Positions 8,174 to 14,378 are shown, counted from the stretch's first letter. The stretch is 16,271 nucleotides of DNA from CAYLZO01 sp964387775 (GCA_964387775.1 CAYLZO010000113.1:1-16271), one strand, 5' to 3'. Numbers and translations are program-made. Notes: generated by a model from the letters alone, not told the origin.

Positions 8174-9817
8174 TTACGTGCGCGTGCAGGCGTCGCGCAC
8201 GCGGCAAGTCAGGTTCGTGCAGCGCCAGCTGGTTCGGCCTTGCTCACCACGGGCATGATCGGCTGTGGCGTCCAGGTTGCGCAGGTCGCGAAGCTTCTGT
8301 TGGACGTCGTCCTCCAGCCGGCCAAAGTTGGGCGGCTCGGCCAGCACTTTGAGCATGGTGGCGCAGCCATCGGCCAGCAGCCGCCGGTTTCGTTCCCGGT
8401 TAAAGCCCATCCGCCGGTGGAAGGTCAGCGTGCCGGTGAGCATCTCCTCGGGATAAATGCGCATCACGTTGACCAAGATGCGGTTGGGCCGGTCGCTGTC
8501 GCGCCAGCCGGCGGACTGCTCCATGATTTTCGTGATGCGCTCGGCGTTGCGGGCGTCGTCGACCAGCTTGGCGTTCTGCATCAAGTCGTAGGCACGCAGG
8601 CCGTACTCGTAGAGCAGCATCTCCTGGGCCTCGCCCGGCGCCAGCTCGGTGATCTCGGCTTTGGGCCCCAAAAAGATGACGAACACGTCGTGGCTGGCCC
8701 GGTAGATGCGCTCGGCCTGGGCGGCGGAGCGGGCGCGCCGGGCCGTGTCCTTGATGGCGTCGATGGCGGCCGACAGGGGGTGATTGTCCAGGGCGCCGCC
8801 GTCGAGGTAGAGGTCGTCGGGGCGGGGATAGGCGCCGGCCAGCAGGGCCTGCTGCTCGGGCGTGACGTTGAACCGGGCGGCCTGGTCGGGGCCGGTCAGG
8901 ATGGCGTGCAAGATGGCGTTTTCGGGCGGGCCCATGGCAAAGATCTCGGCCAGCGTTCGCGGCACAAAGGCGACGGGAAAGGCGCCCGAGGCCAGCGCGG
9001 CCGTGACGGCGTTGGGGTCGCCGACGATGACGTCGGCTGCGTCGCCCGGATCGTCGCCGATGCGGTCCAGCACCTCTTGCAAGGTCCGATGGGCCGAAAT
9101 CTCCAGGCGCCCGCTGCGGATGTTGGTCCGGGTCAGCCGCACGTCTACACCGGCCGCTCGAAATGTGCCCAGCCCCTGGCCCGCGGCCAGGGGCGGCACG
9201 CCGCTGTCGTCGTAGGGCTGGGTCATGGCCTCTTCGAGCGAGATGGGGTCAAAGAGGCCCTGTTCGGCATCGTGCTTGGCCAGGAACTCGCGCAAGGCCC
9301 GGCGGAGGTGGGCCTGGACCTCGGGGCGGCGTTCCTCGTCCTGCCAGGCTTCAAAGAGCTCGCGGACGTCCCGCAGGGAGAGGGGCAGGACGTCGTCGAG
9401 CTCGGTCAGCACCCAAAACGTGCGCCAGCCGGCGCGGATGCGGTCGCGCAGCGATTCCCCGGTGAACCCCCACCAGATGTGGAGCAGGTCGTCGAGGCCG
9501 ATCTCGACCTTGGCCAGGTCCTTGACCAGCGGCTCCAGCAGGTCAAAGTCGACCAGGTTGGCGGCGTCGAGGTCTTCCCAGATGGTCAAAAAGTAATCGA
9601 AATAGCGCCCGGCATTGGCCGCAGCGTCCTCCGGGTCCTGCTGGCGGCGGCGCAGGTATTCGGCAAAGAGGATGGCGTTGATGGCGCCGATGGACGAGCC
9701 GGTGATGACGTCGAAGGTCAGCCCGGTGTGGTGGCAGGCTTTGAGCACGCCGGCCTCGTAGACGCCTTTGGCCCCGCCCCCGGAAAGGACCAGGGCTCGC
9801 TTGGAGTTTGGGTCCAT
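8174..9817 (-). CDS. Patatin-like phospholipase (RssA-like N-terminal domain)
   Basis: 547 aa. The oxyanion-hole motif GGGAKG is at residues 13-18, the nucleophile elbow GSSIG at 40-44 (Ser42), and the catalytic Asp motif DGGALDNHP begins at about 339. The Ser-Asp dyad is therefore complete. ALASGAFPVAFVPR (about 274-287) is another usual block. Known patatins are lipid acyl hydrolases; some bacterial ones act as membrane-damaging effectors in anti-phage systems. The stretch between the Ser and Asp motifs is longer than in small RssA proteins and adds a helical insert. The C-terminal 100 residues end in a short segment with three Cys and are not recognised. A GGAGGG Shine-Dalgarno precedes ATG 9817, and a consensus promoter lies upstream. 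It is the first gene of the leftward operon. Confidence 0.88.
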   Translation of the reverse strand: MDPNSKRALVLSGGGAKGVYEAGVLKACHHTGLTFDVITGSSIGAINAILFAEYLRRRQQDPEDAAANAGRYFDYFLTIWEDLDAANLVDFDLLEPLVKDLAKVEIGLDDLLHIWWGFTGESLRDRIRAGWRTFWVLTELDDVLPLSLRDVRELFEAWQDEERRPEVQAHLRRALREFLAKHDAEQGLFDPISLEEAMTQPYDDSGVPPLAAGQGLGTFRAAGVDVRLTRTNIRSGRLEISAHRTLQEVLDRIGDDPGDAADVIVGDPNAVTAALASGAFPVAFVPRTLAEIFAMGPPENAILHAILTGPDQAARFNVTPEQQALLAGAYPRPDDLYLDGGALDNHPLSAAIDAIKDTARRARSAAQAERIYRASHDVFVIFLGPKAEITELAPGEAQEMLLYEYGLRAYDLMQNAKLVDDARNAERITKIMEQSAGWRDSDRPNRILVNVMRIYPEEMLTGTLTFHRRMGFNRERNRRLLADGCATMLKVLAEPPNFGRLEDDVQQKLRDLRNLDATADHARGEQGRTSWRCTNLTCRVRDACTRT

Positions 9818-9842
9818 TCTGCTTCCCTCCCGTCTGTTTTGG

Positions 9843-9863
9843 ATGACGCCGACACAGCGTCAT
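9843..9863. promoter_or_regulatory. Inverted repeat at the expected transcription start of the patatin operon
   Basis: ATGACGC (9843-9849) and GCGTCAT (9857-9863) are perfect complements with a 7-base gap. The repeat overlaps two bases of the -10 box and covers the expected start site, a position suited to a repressor. No regulator gene is adjacent, so an operator role is inference. Confidence 0.4.
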
Positions 9864-9890
9864 TATAGCCTCGACGCTGGTTGCTGTCAA
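9862..9890 (-). promoter_or_regulatory. Fully consensus sigma-70 promoter for the patatin-sbcD operon
   Basis: On the minus strand TTGACA (9885-9890) is followed by a 17-base spacer and TATAAT (9862-9867). All twelve hexamer bases match the consensus. Transcription would start near 9855 and run leftward into the patatin gene, about 38 bases before its ATG. Confidence 0.85.
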
Positions 9891-9893
9891 ACG

Positions 9894-9906
9894 GGCCGAA
9901 TCGGCC
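9894..9906. promoter_or_regulatory. Small palindrome upstream of the -35 box
   Basis: GGCCGA (9894-9899) and TCGGCC (9901-9906) are complementary around one base. It lies 3 bases upstream of the -35 hexamer of the patatin promoter. It could be a regulator site or chance in GC-rich DNA. Confidence 0.25.
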
Positions 9907-9938
9907 TCGTGAGGAATAGGAGGACGTCCAGCGTGGCG

Positions 9939-10074
9939 TCAAGTCGGTCGTTTGCTGGCTGCCCTGGCGATCAATTCACGGATCTCCAGCGGCTCACCCT
10001 TGGCCGGGTTGTACTGTTGGATCGCCTTGACGGCCCGGTTGGTGACACCGTTGCCTGGAAGGCGGCGAATAGTC
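9939..10074 (-). pseudogene. Ferredoxin copy A: remnant with the whole iron-sulfur centre deleted
   Basis: The minus strand reads, in one open frame with no start codon, RRLPGNGVTNRAVKA then, after a few residues, NPAKGEPLEIRELIARAA and TGA at 9939-9941. The first part matches the conserved N-terminal block RLRxGxGxTSRAVKA of the other copies, and the second matches their C-terminus. All cysteines and the residues between are missing, so this is an internal-deletion remnant with no cluster. It abuts the stop codon of the AbiEii gene at 10075-10077. It may be transcribed from the AbiE promoter. Confidence 0.65.
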
Positions 10075-10881
10075 TCATCGGCGGAGCAGCCGCATCAGGT
10101 TTTCGAACTGGAGAATTCCTGGATCGACAGCAGGCTCCAGGAAAGGACGTACGTCGGCAACGACCTTTTCCCAATCAACCGCTTCAAGCCGGCTTTGCAC
10201 CATCCGTCGCCAGTTGTCTTTGGTCAACGGGCCTCCCTCCCAGCCTGTTTGCTGGAGGGCATTGTTAAGTAGGGTGAGGTTCGGTGGCGGCCACTCTGGA
10301 TCGCTGAGATACCATAACAGGTCGTAGACGTCTCGGCCCTTGACGTACGGCCGCTGCAGAAGAGCGTGTAGCTTGCCTGCCAGGAGTGAGGCCTGATCGT
10401 GATGCTGGAGTTGGAGGATTACGTGGCGGCGGACGACATTGGTCGTCAGTCCCGCGCCGGCCGGCGGACTGGCATCCACTTCGATCTTGACGGCCAACAC
10501 TTCGTTTCGATGCGGCGACAGATCCAGTTCGTAGAGCAAGCCGCGAAAACGGACAAAGGCACTGTGGACCGTTTTTTGATCACTGACTTTCAGCTCTACT
10601 GGGTAATCCTCGGCGCTGAAGGTGGAGCGAATGACCTGAAGGTAGGCGCGAAAATCGTATTCTTCCCTGGCTTGCTCCAGGGCAAAGTCGAGGTCTTCGG
10701 AATAGCGGGCACTGGCAAAGAGGAAACGGAGCGCCGTCCCGCCGTGGAAGGCCAAAGGAATCATCGCTCCTGCCCGTTGAAGCGCCCCCAGGATTCGAGC
10801 TTGCAGATATTCGCGGGCTATGTTGCGTCCCTGCACCGGTGTAGGGGCTGCGTGCACCAGCCGAGCCAAATAGTCTTTCAC
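10075..10881 (-). CDS. abiEii: AbiEii/AbiGii-type nucleotidyltransferase toxin
   Basis: 268 aa, normal for the family. Motif I is FHGGTALRFLF (residues 45-55) with SEDLDFAL (61-68), giving the GGT/S-x-DxD nucleotidyltransferase site. KIEVD (132-136) is the third acidic position, and the KLHALLQRPYVKGRDVYDL block (170-188) carries the family GRDxYDL motif. AbiEii proteins are growth-inhibiting toxins of type IV toxin-antitoxin systems that block phage by arresting the host. The start overlaps the AbiEi stop as ATGA, so the two are coupled. The 3' end touches the ferredoxin remnant. Confidence 0.88.
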   Translation of the reverse strand: MKDYLARLVHAAPTPVQGRNIAREYLQARILGALQRAGAMIPLAFHGGTALRFLFASARYSEDLDFALEQAREEYDFRAYLQVIRSTFSAEDYPVELKVSDQKTVHSAFVRFRGLLYELDLSPHRNEVLAVKIEVDASPPAGAGLTTNVVRRHVILQLQHHDQASLLAGKLHALLQRPYVKGRDVYDLLWYLSDPEWPPPNLTLLNNALQQTGWEGGPLTKDNWRRMVQSRLEAVDWEKVVADVRPFLEPAVDPGILQFENLMRLLRR

Positions 10882-11519
10882 TGGATTTCGTACTCCTCAG
10901 CCTCAGCTTCGGCTAGCTCGATGATGCGATCTGCCGCTCGACGAAGCTTGGGACTCTCGGCCCGCTCAGCTTGGTTCTGCAGTCGATCCTGCCCTAACCA
11001 TTCCAGGTTTTGCAGGCGTAACTGACGGAGATATTCTGGTGCATCCCCCCGGGGTTGCAGGTGCACCAGATCCAGAAGCGCCTTTTCCGCTGTTGCCACA
11101 AAAGCATATTGATCGCTTCCCACGTCGGTCCTTTGGTAGCCAAAGAGCAGATCCTTTTTCACGTGGCGGTATTGGTAAACGCCCAAAAGAGTGTCCCAGC
11201 GAGCCGCCCTGCGTGCACTCACGCTGGTTGTGACTGGCACAGCCTCTGGAATCAACCCATGGTGTGCCAGAGCGGATTGCAGGCTGACGTATGAGCCACG
11301 CACCATCCGGTTGGCAACCAGAAAGGGATGGGGCTTGACTTTCTGGAATGGAGGCGCCAGGGCATACAAGCCGCGCCGCAGTTGATAGACTCGCCCGGAC
11401 TTGACCCAACGCGATAACTGCCTCCGTACGTTGGCCGGATCCACGTCACCGGCCAACAGCAAGCCGGTTTCAAAAACCGGTTCGTCGCCCACAATCTGGA
11501 GTAACTCTAAGAATTCCAT
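10878..11519 (-). CDS. abiEi: AbiEi-type antitoxin and autoregulator
   Basis: 213 aa from ATG 11519. The frame runs to 11600, but those extra codons would cross the promoter. The N-terminus has a winged-helix pattern, with VDPANVRRQLSRWVKSGRV then YQLRRGLYAL (about residues 26-54). The rest follows the AbiEi antitoxin layout, with SYVSLQSALAHHGLIPEAVP and ATAEKALLDLVHL. AbiEi neutralises AbiEii and represses its own promoter by binding inverted repeats. A matching palindrome lies 11 bases upstream of the start. The C-terminus is Glu/Ala-rich. The order AbiEi then AbiEii is the usual one. Confidence 0.85.
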   Translation of the reverse strand: MEFLELLQIVGDEPVFETGLLLAGDVDPANVRRQLSRWVKSGRVYQLRRGLYALAPPFQKVKPHPFLVANRMVRGSYVSLQSALAHHGLIPEAVPVTTSVSARRAARWDTLLGVYQYRHVKKDLLFGYQRTDVGSDQYAFVATAEKALLDLVHLQPRGDAPEYLRQLRLQNLEWLGQDRLQNQAERAESPKLRRAADRIIELAEAEAEEYEIQ

Positions 11520-11525
11520 ACGGGT

Positions 11526-11554
11526 ATTATGCCATAAATGGCAAGTTACTGCAA
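11526..11554 (-). promoter_or_regulatory. Putative abiE promoter
   Basis: On the minus strand TTGCAG (11549-11554), 17 bases, CATAAT (11526-11531). The -10 is a good match and the -35 a weak one. Transcription would start within a few bases of the abiEi ATG, giving a very short or no leader. Confidence 0.45.
11530..11543. promoter_or_regulatory. Palindromic operator candidate for AbiEi
   Basis: TGCCAT and ATGGCA form a perfect inverted repeat around AA. It overlaps the -10 box of the abiE promoter. AbiEi proteins are known to repress by binding inverted repeats at this place; the identity of this site is inferred. Confidence 0.5.
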
Positions 11555-11624
11555 CAAATTCAATCCCTGTGGCTTGCAGTGCGGCCGGATCAGCCTGCAC
11601 ACGCTGTGGTTTTTACGGACGGGG

Positions 11625-12079
11625 TCAGACGGCGGCGGCTTCTATGATGAGCTTCTGGATCTCCAGCGGCTCGCCCTTGGCCGGGTCGCGCTCCAGAGAA
11701 ATCGCTTCCTGCGGGCAGTGGGCGATGCACACGCCACAGCCCATGCAGACGGCGGCATCGATGCGGGCGAATCCATCGTCCACAGAGATTGCGGCGAACT
11801 GGCAAACGCCGGCGCACAGATCCGCATCTACCCGCGCCACGTACCCCGACGAGGCGATCATGGGTGTGCCGTTCCGCTGCGCCTCCATCGCCCCGCAGCC
11901 CTTCGGTTGCCCTCAGGACAGGCAGCAGGAGCAGCAGTTGCAGATGGCGTAGAAACGACCAAGCATCGCATCTTTGTAGTAGGGGGCACAATCAACCAAA
12001 CCCGTTCACCCTGACGGCCCGGCTGGTGATCCCTCGTCCGGCCCGGAGACGGGAAAGATCATCGTTGGGAACTTTGACG
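11625..12079 (-). pseudogene. Ferredoxin copy B: damaged Cys-rich dicluster ferredoxin
   Basis: The C-terminal part (11625-11888) is open: an MEAQRNGTPMIASSGY start, a first cluster reduced to LCAGVCQFAA, an intact second cluster CMGCGVCIAHCP, and the PAKGEPLEIQKLI tail. The first site has lost the two middle cysteines through an in-frame deletion of about 18 bases. Upstream, the Cys block CNCCSCC is cut from the rest by a 24-base insert with an in-frame TGA (11899-11922). Further upstream, the conserved block RLRAGRGITSRAVRV lies in another frame and ends in TGA at 11992-11994. The piece from 11888 could still be translated, but could bind only one normal [4Fe-4S] cluster. Confidence 0.7.
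11899..11922. repeat. 24-bp insert with in-frame stop in ferredoxin copy B
   Basis: These 24 bases are absent from copy E and are identical in copy C (13477-13500). On the gene strand the insert reads CCTGTCCTGAG, GGCAACCGAAGGG. The length keeps the frame but brings in TGA. It is reminiscent of the short TTCG...CTCAGGACAGG-type sequences scattered in many bacterial genomes; that likeness is from memory. Confidence 0.6.
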
Positions 12080-12125
12080 AGACCATCACGCGCCCAAAAC
12101 CAAAGATACCAGATCACAGCCGGAT

Positions 12126-12154
12126 TTGCAAGAAAGCAGCAACGGTGGTATGCT
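12126..12154 (+). promoter_or_regulatory. Putative promoter of the rightward nucleotidyltransferase pair
   Basis: TTGCAA (12126-12131), 17 bases, TATGCT (12149-12154): four of six matches in each hexamer with ideal spacing. It leaves a leader of about 80 bases before ATG 12241. Confidence 0.4.
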
Positions 12155-12240
12155 TTTGAGTGTGGGTAGAGGTGCGCCTCTATCTGCTCGTTTTAGCCTG
12201 GAGTGACTTGGGACTGAATGTGAGATCGGAGAGCCGTAGT

Positions 12241-12462
12241 ATGTTACACCGTCATCTCAACCATCAAGAGTTTACACTTGCCGCGATTGACAACGTGATC
12301 GCTCGCGGCAAGCGGCGGGATTGGGCCGAGTTGCGCCAGGAGGTGCTCAGCGACCGGACTACCATGAAAAAGGTGCTGCAAGTGTGCCAGGCCCACATCG
12401 CCGATCCCTATGCCCAGCGTTACCATTTCTGGAAGCAGTATGTTGAACGACATCTTGCCTGA
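12241..12462 (+). CDS. Small helical protein, probable antitoxin partner of the next nucleotidyltransferase
   Basis: 73 aa from ATG 12241, with GGAGAG about 9 bases upstream; the frame is open from 12160 but without a good site. The protein is mainly helical and rich in Arg and His, and has no recognised catalytic motif. It overlaps the next gene by 23 bases. Its size, charge and position before a nucleotidyltransferase fit an antitoxin, but this is inferred from context only. The pair reads rightward, opposite to every other module in the array. Confidence 0.6.
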   Translation: MLHRHLNHQEFTLAAIDNVIARGKRRDWAELRQEVLSDRTTMKKVLQVCQAHIADPYAQRYHFWKQYVERHLA

Positions 12463-13129
12463 TTGGGAACGGGTGCTGGCCTCGGCTGCCCACCTGCAGC
12501 GCATCCTGCCGGATGCAGTTCTCGTTGGCGGCAGCGCCTCGGCCGTGTACGCGGAACACCGCCTGTCCACCGACGCCGATCACGTTCTGACCGATCTGCG
12601 ACAGCGCTTCGACCGGGTGCTGGCCGAACTGGAATCGGTCGCCGGCTGGCAGACGGCCCGCGTTACGCGTCCTGTCCAGATTCTCGGCAGCCTGGACGGC
12701 ATCGAAACCGGAGTTCGGCAGTTGATCCGGGATGAGCCGTTGGAAACTGTCCAGATCGAGTACCTGGGGCAAAAGATTACCGTTCCGACAGAAGCCGAGA
12801 TACTGCGCATCAAGGGCGTACTGATTCTAAAGCGGAATGCGACCCGTGACTATCTCGATTTCGTCGCCCTGGCCGAGCACATGGGAACTGAGAAAGTAGT
12901 CGAGGCCCTGCGGCCTTTCGACCGTCTCTACCCTCAGCCGAATCAAGAATCGGCCCTACACCAATTGCAGATTCAACTGGCGCAGCCGTTGCCCTACGAC
13001 CTCAAAGAACACAACCTGGCCGAATACAAGAACCTGGACCCGCGCTGGCACGACTGGCAAGCTGTCAAGGCAATGTGCGCCGATTGCGCCATCCTGATCT
13101 TTGATGAACTCGTCGGCCTAGAGGATTGA
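12440..13129 (+). CDS. Nucleotidyltransferase-fold protein (AbiEii-like or MNT-like toxin candidate)
   Basis: 229 aa from ATG 12440, with a GGAAG site upstream; the frame is open from 12410. The pattern GGSASAVYAEHR (residues 30-41) then STDADHV (43-49) is the GS...DxD signature of DNA polymerase beta-type nucleotidyltransferases, with Asp45 and Asp47 as metal ligands. LRIKGVLILKRNATRDYLDFVAL resembles the later helix block of AbiEii-like proteins that ends in RDYLDF. Proteins of this kind act as toxins that modify RNA or as nucleotidyl modifiers of a partner. Coupling to the 73-aa gene supports a toxin-antitoxin pair. Substrate unknown. Confidence 0.75.
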   Translation: MLNDILPDWERVLASAAHLQRILPDAVLVGGSASAVYAEHRLSTDADHVLTDLRQRFDRVLAELESVAGWQTARVTRPVQILGSLDGIETGVRQLIRDEPLETVQIEYLGQKITVPTEAEILRIKGVLILKRNATRDYLDFVALAEHMGTEKVVEALRPFDRLYPQPNQESALHQLQIQLAQPLPYDLKEHNLAEYKNLDPRWHDWQAVKAMCADCAILIFDELVGLED

Positions 13130-13131
13130 TT

Positions 13132-13156
13132 GGGACAGGAGGTTGATTTCTGTCCC
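13132..13156 (+). terminator. Hairpin just after the nucleotidyltransferase stop
   Basis: GGGACAG (13132-13138) and CTGTCCC (13150-13156) pair perfectly over an 11-base loop, starting 3 bases after the stop. There is no T-run, so termination is only possible. It lies at the border of ferredoxin copy C. Confidence 0.35.
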
Positions 13157-13174
13157 GGGCATCCCCCGACTGCC

Positions 13175-13660
13175 TCAATCCTGTGCCGACTCGGCAGCGT
13201 GGGCGATGAGCTTCTGAATCTCCAGCGGCTCCCCTTTAGCCGGGTTGCGGACGAGGGCAATCGGTCTCTTGCGGGCAGTGCGCGACGCACACCCCGCAGC
13301 CCATGCAGGCAGCGGAATCGATGCGGGCCAAGCCATCGTCCACAGAGATCGCCGCAAACTGGCACATATCGGCGCACTCGCCGCAGCCGGCGCACAGATC
13401 GGTGTCCACCACCGCCCCGTACCCCGACGAGGCGATCATGGGCGTGCCGTTGTGCTGCGCCTCCATCGCCCCGCAGCCCTTCGGTTGCCCTCAGGACAGG
13501 CAGCAGGAGCAGCAGTTGCAGATGGCGTAGAACCTCCCAAGCATCGCATCTTTGTAGTAGGGGACACAATCAACAAGCGTCGTTCGCTTTGACGGCGCGG
13601 CTGGTAATACCTACACCGACACGGAGACGAGGAACGTCATAAGTTGGGATAGAATCGAAG
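13175..13660 (-). pseudogene. Ferredoxin copy C: frameshifted and stop-interrupted
   Basis: Both cluster motifs are intact (LCAGCGECADMC and CMGCGVCVAHC, encoded about 13280-13415). Three lesions break the gene. A one-base insertion near 13268 shifts the frame after HCPQE, so the true tail (IALVRNPAKGEPLEIQKLI) is in another frame. The same 24-base insert with TGA as in copy B is at 13477-13500. The N-terminal block RLRVGVGITSRAVKANDAC ends in a stop at about 13570-13572, out of frame with the Cys block. The copy lies between the nucleotidyltransferase pair and the BrnT-like module. Confidence 0.75.
13477..13500. repeat. 24-bp insert with in-frame stop in ferredoxin copy C
   Basis: It is identical in sequence and insertion point to 11899-11922 in copy B, and absent from copy E. 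The shared insert shows that B and C descend from one interrupted parent copy or exchanged sequence after insertion. Confidence 0.6.
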
Positions 13661-13759
13661 GCCAGCGAATAGACAGACGAACCATGCTGTTTCGGACCGG
13701 ATGTAGTGTATTTCTCCTTCAGCCTGCACCACCTCGGCCTGCTGAACCCCGACAAACTG
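13637..13759 (-). other. 40 open codons in frame after the CopG-type antitoxin stop (possible gene remnant)
   Basis: Directly after the antitoxin TGA (13760-13762), the same frame stays open for 40 codons to TGA at 13637. The peptide includes VQQAEVVQAEGEIHYIRSE and then AWFVCLFAGLRF, which looks more like real protein than a chance frame. It has only GTG as a possible start. It may be a remnant of another small gene or a longer ancestral antitoxin tail. The lower part overlaps the upstream end of ferredoxin copy C. Confidence 0.25.
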
Positions 13760-14032
13760 TCACGAAGCGCAGAGCCGCTCTTGCAACCAAAGGTTAACCA
13801 GAGTCTCGGTTGATACCCCTTGCTGACGTGCTCGACTGCGGACCTCGCGGAGCAGGTCCTTCGCTACAGGACAGTACGTCTTGCTGAACGACGGATCTAT
13901 TTCTACCTCCACCGGTTCCATGATGTCTTCATAGTCCGCACTGCTGTGTGCATCCCAAAAGCTCCAGAACTCCTCGATCGTGGCAAAGTCTTCCGGCAAC
14001 ACATCCTTTGGCACTCGCTCTCTATCTTGCAT
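13760..14032 (-). CDS. CopG-type antitoxin of the BrnT-like module
   Basis: 90 aa from ATG 14032; a GGAGCGG site precedes it, while the longer frame to 14068 lies fully inside the toxin gene. The N-terminus has the acidic pattern FATIEEFWSFWDAHSSADY and then EPVEVEID, typical of CopG-like antitoxins that pair with BrnT. The C-terminus, VAKDLLREVRSRARQQGVS and TETLVNLWLQERL, is the ribbon-helix-helix helical part. It should bind the toxin and the shared promoter. It overlaps the toxin stop by 11 bases. Confidence 0.8.
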   Translation of the reverse strand: MQDRERVPKDVLPEDFATIEEFWSFWDAHSSADYEDIMEPVEVEIDPSFSKTYCPVAKDLLREVRSRARQQGVSTETLVNLWLQERLCAS

Positions 14033-14303
14033 AGCTTTTCCGCTCCTTGCTGTCCATGTCCCGCGCACTTAATACCAGGGCCTCATTCGTCAGCTTGTGG
14101 ATGAAAAAGACGGTCAAATATCGACCCTCCTCCGTTTGCCCCAGGGCTCGATAGACATCTTCGCCCCGATAGTGGCCTCGATTCATTCGCCGGATTCTCG
14201 GCTGCTGGAGGAAAACCTGCTCGACTTCTTCGGGCATCACTCGATGTTTCACCTCGAGTTTCTCGACAATCTCCTCCAGCCAGATGAAGCCCACGATCTT
14301 CAT
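14022..14303 (-). CDS. BrnT-like toxin (RelE-fold ribonuclease family)
   Basis: 93 aa, the normal BrnT size. It starts MKIVGFIWLEEIVEKLEVKH, has the middle RGEDVYRALGQT and the typical C-terminal strand-helix RYLTVFFIHK then EALVLSARDMDSKERKSY. BrnT proteins have a RelE-like fold and cut RNA. AGGGGTG lies upstream of ATG 14303. The toxin comes first in the operon and the antitoxin second, as in brnTA. The promoter at 14350-14378 drives both genes. Confidence 0.8.
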   Translation of the reverse strand: MKIVGFIWLEEIVEKLEVKHRVMPEEVEQVFLQQPRIRRMNRGHYRGEDVYRALGQTEEGRYLTVFFIHKLTNEALVLSARDMDSKERKSYAR

Positions 14304-14349
14304 GCTCGATCACCCCTATGCTCTTGGCGCCTTGCATCTTCACAAGCTC

Positions 14350-14378
14350 AGTTTAGCACACTGCGCAGTTTTTCGCAA
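14350..14378 (-). promoter_or_regulatory. Promoter of the BrnT-like operon with internal palindrome
   Basis: On the minus strand TTGCGA (14373-14378), 17 bases, TAAACT (14350-14355), with four of six matches each. The spacer contains the perfect 10-base palindrome ACTGCGCAGT (14360-14369), a good place for the antitoxin to bind and repress. Confidence 0.55.

Noticed and set aside
6932..9868. A 978-codon rightward open frame antisense to the sbcD and patatin genes
   Set aside because: It is a shadow produced by GC-rich codon use of the two opposite genes, is Gly/Val/Ala/Gln-rich without domain motifs, and spans the short gap between two clear enzyme genes.
11908..13490. Selenocysteine reading of the TGA in the Cys-rich block of ferredoxin copies B and C
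   Set aside because: The TGA belongs to a 24-base insert absent from intact copy E, the copies carry other lesions, and no SECIS-like hairpin was evident just downstream.
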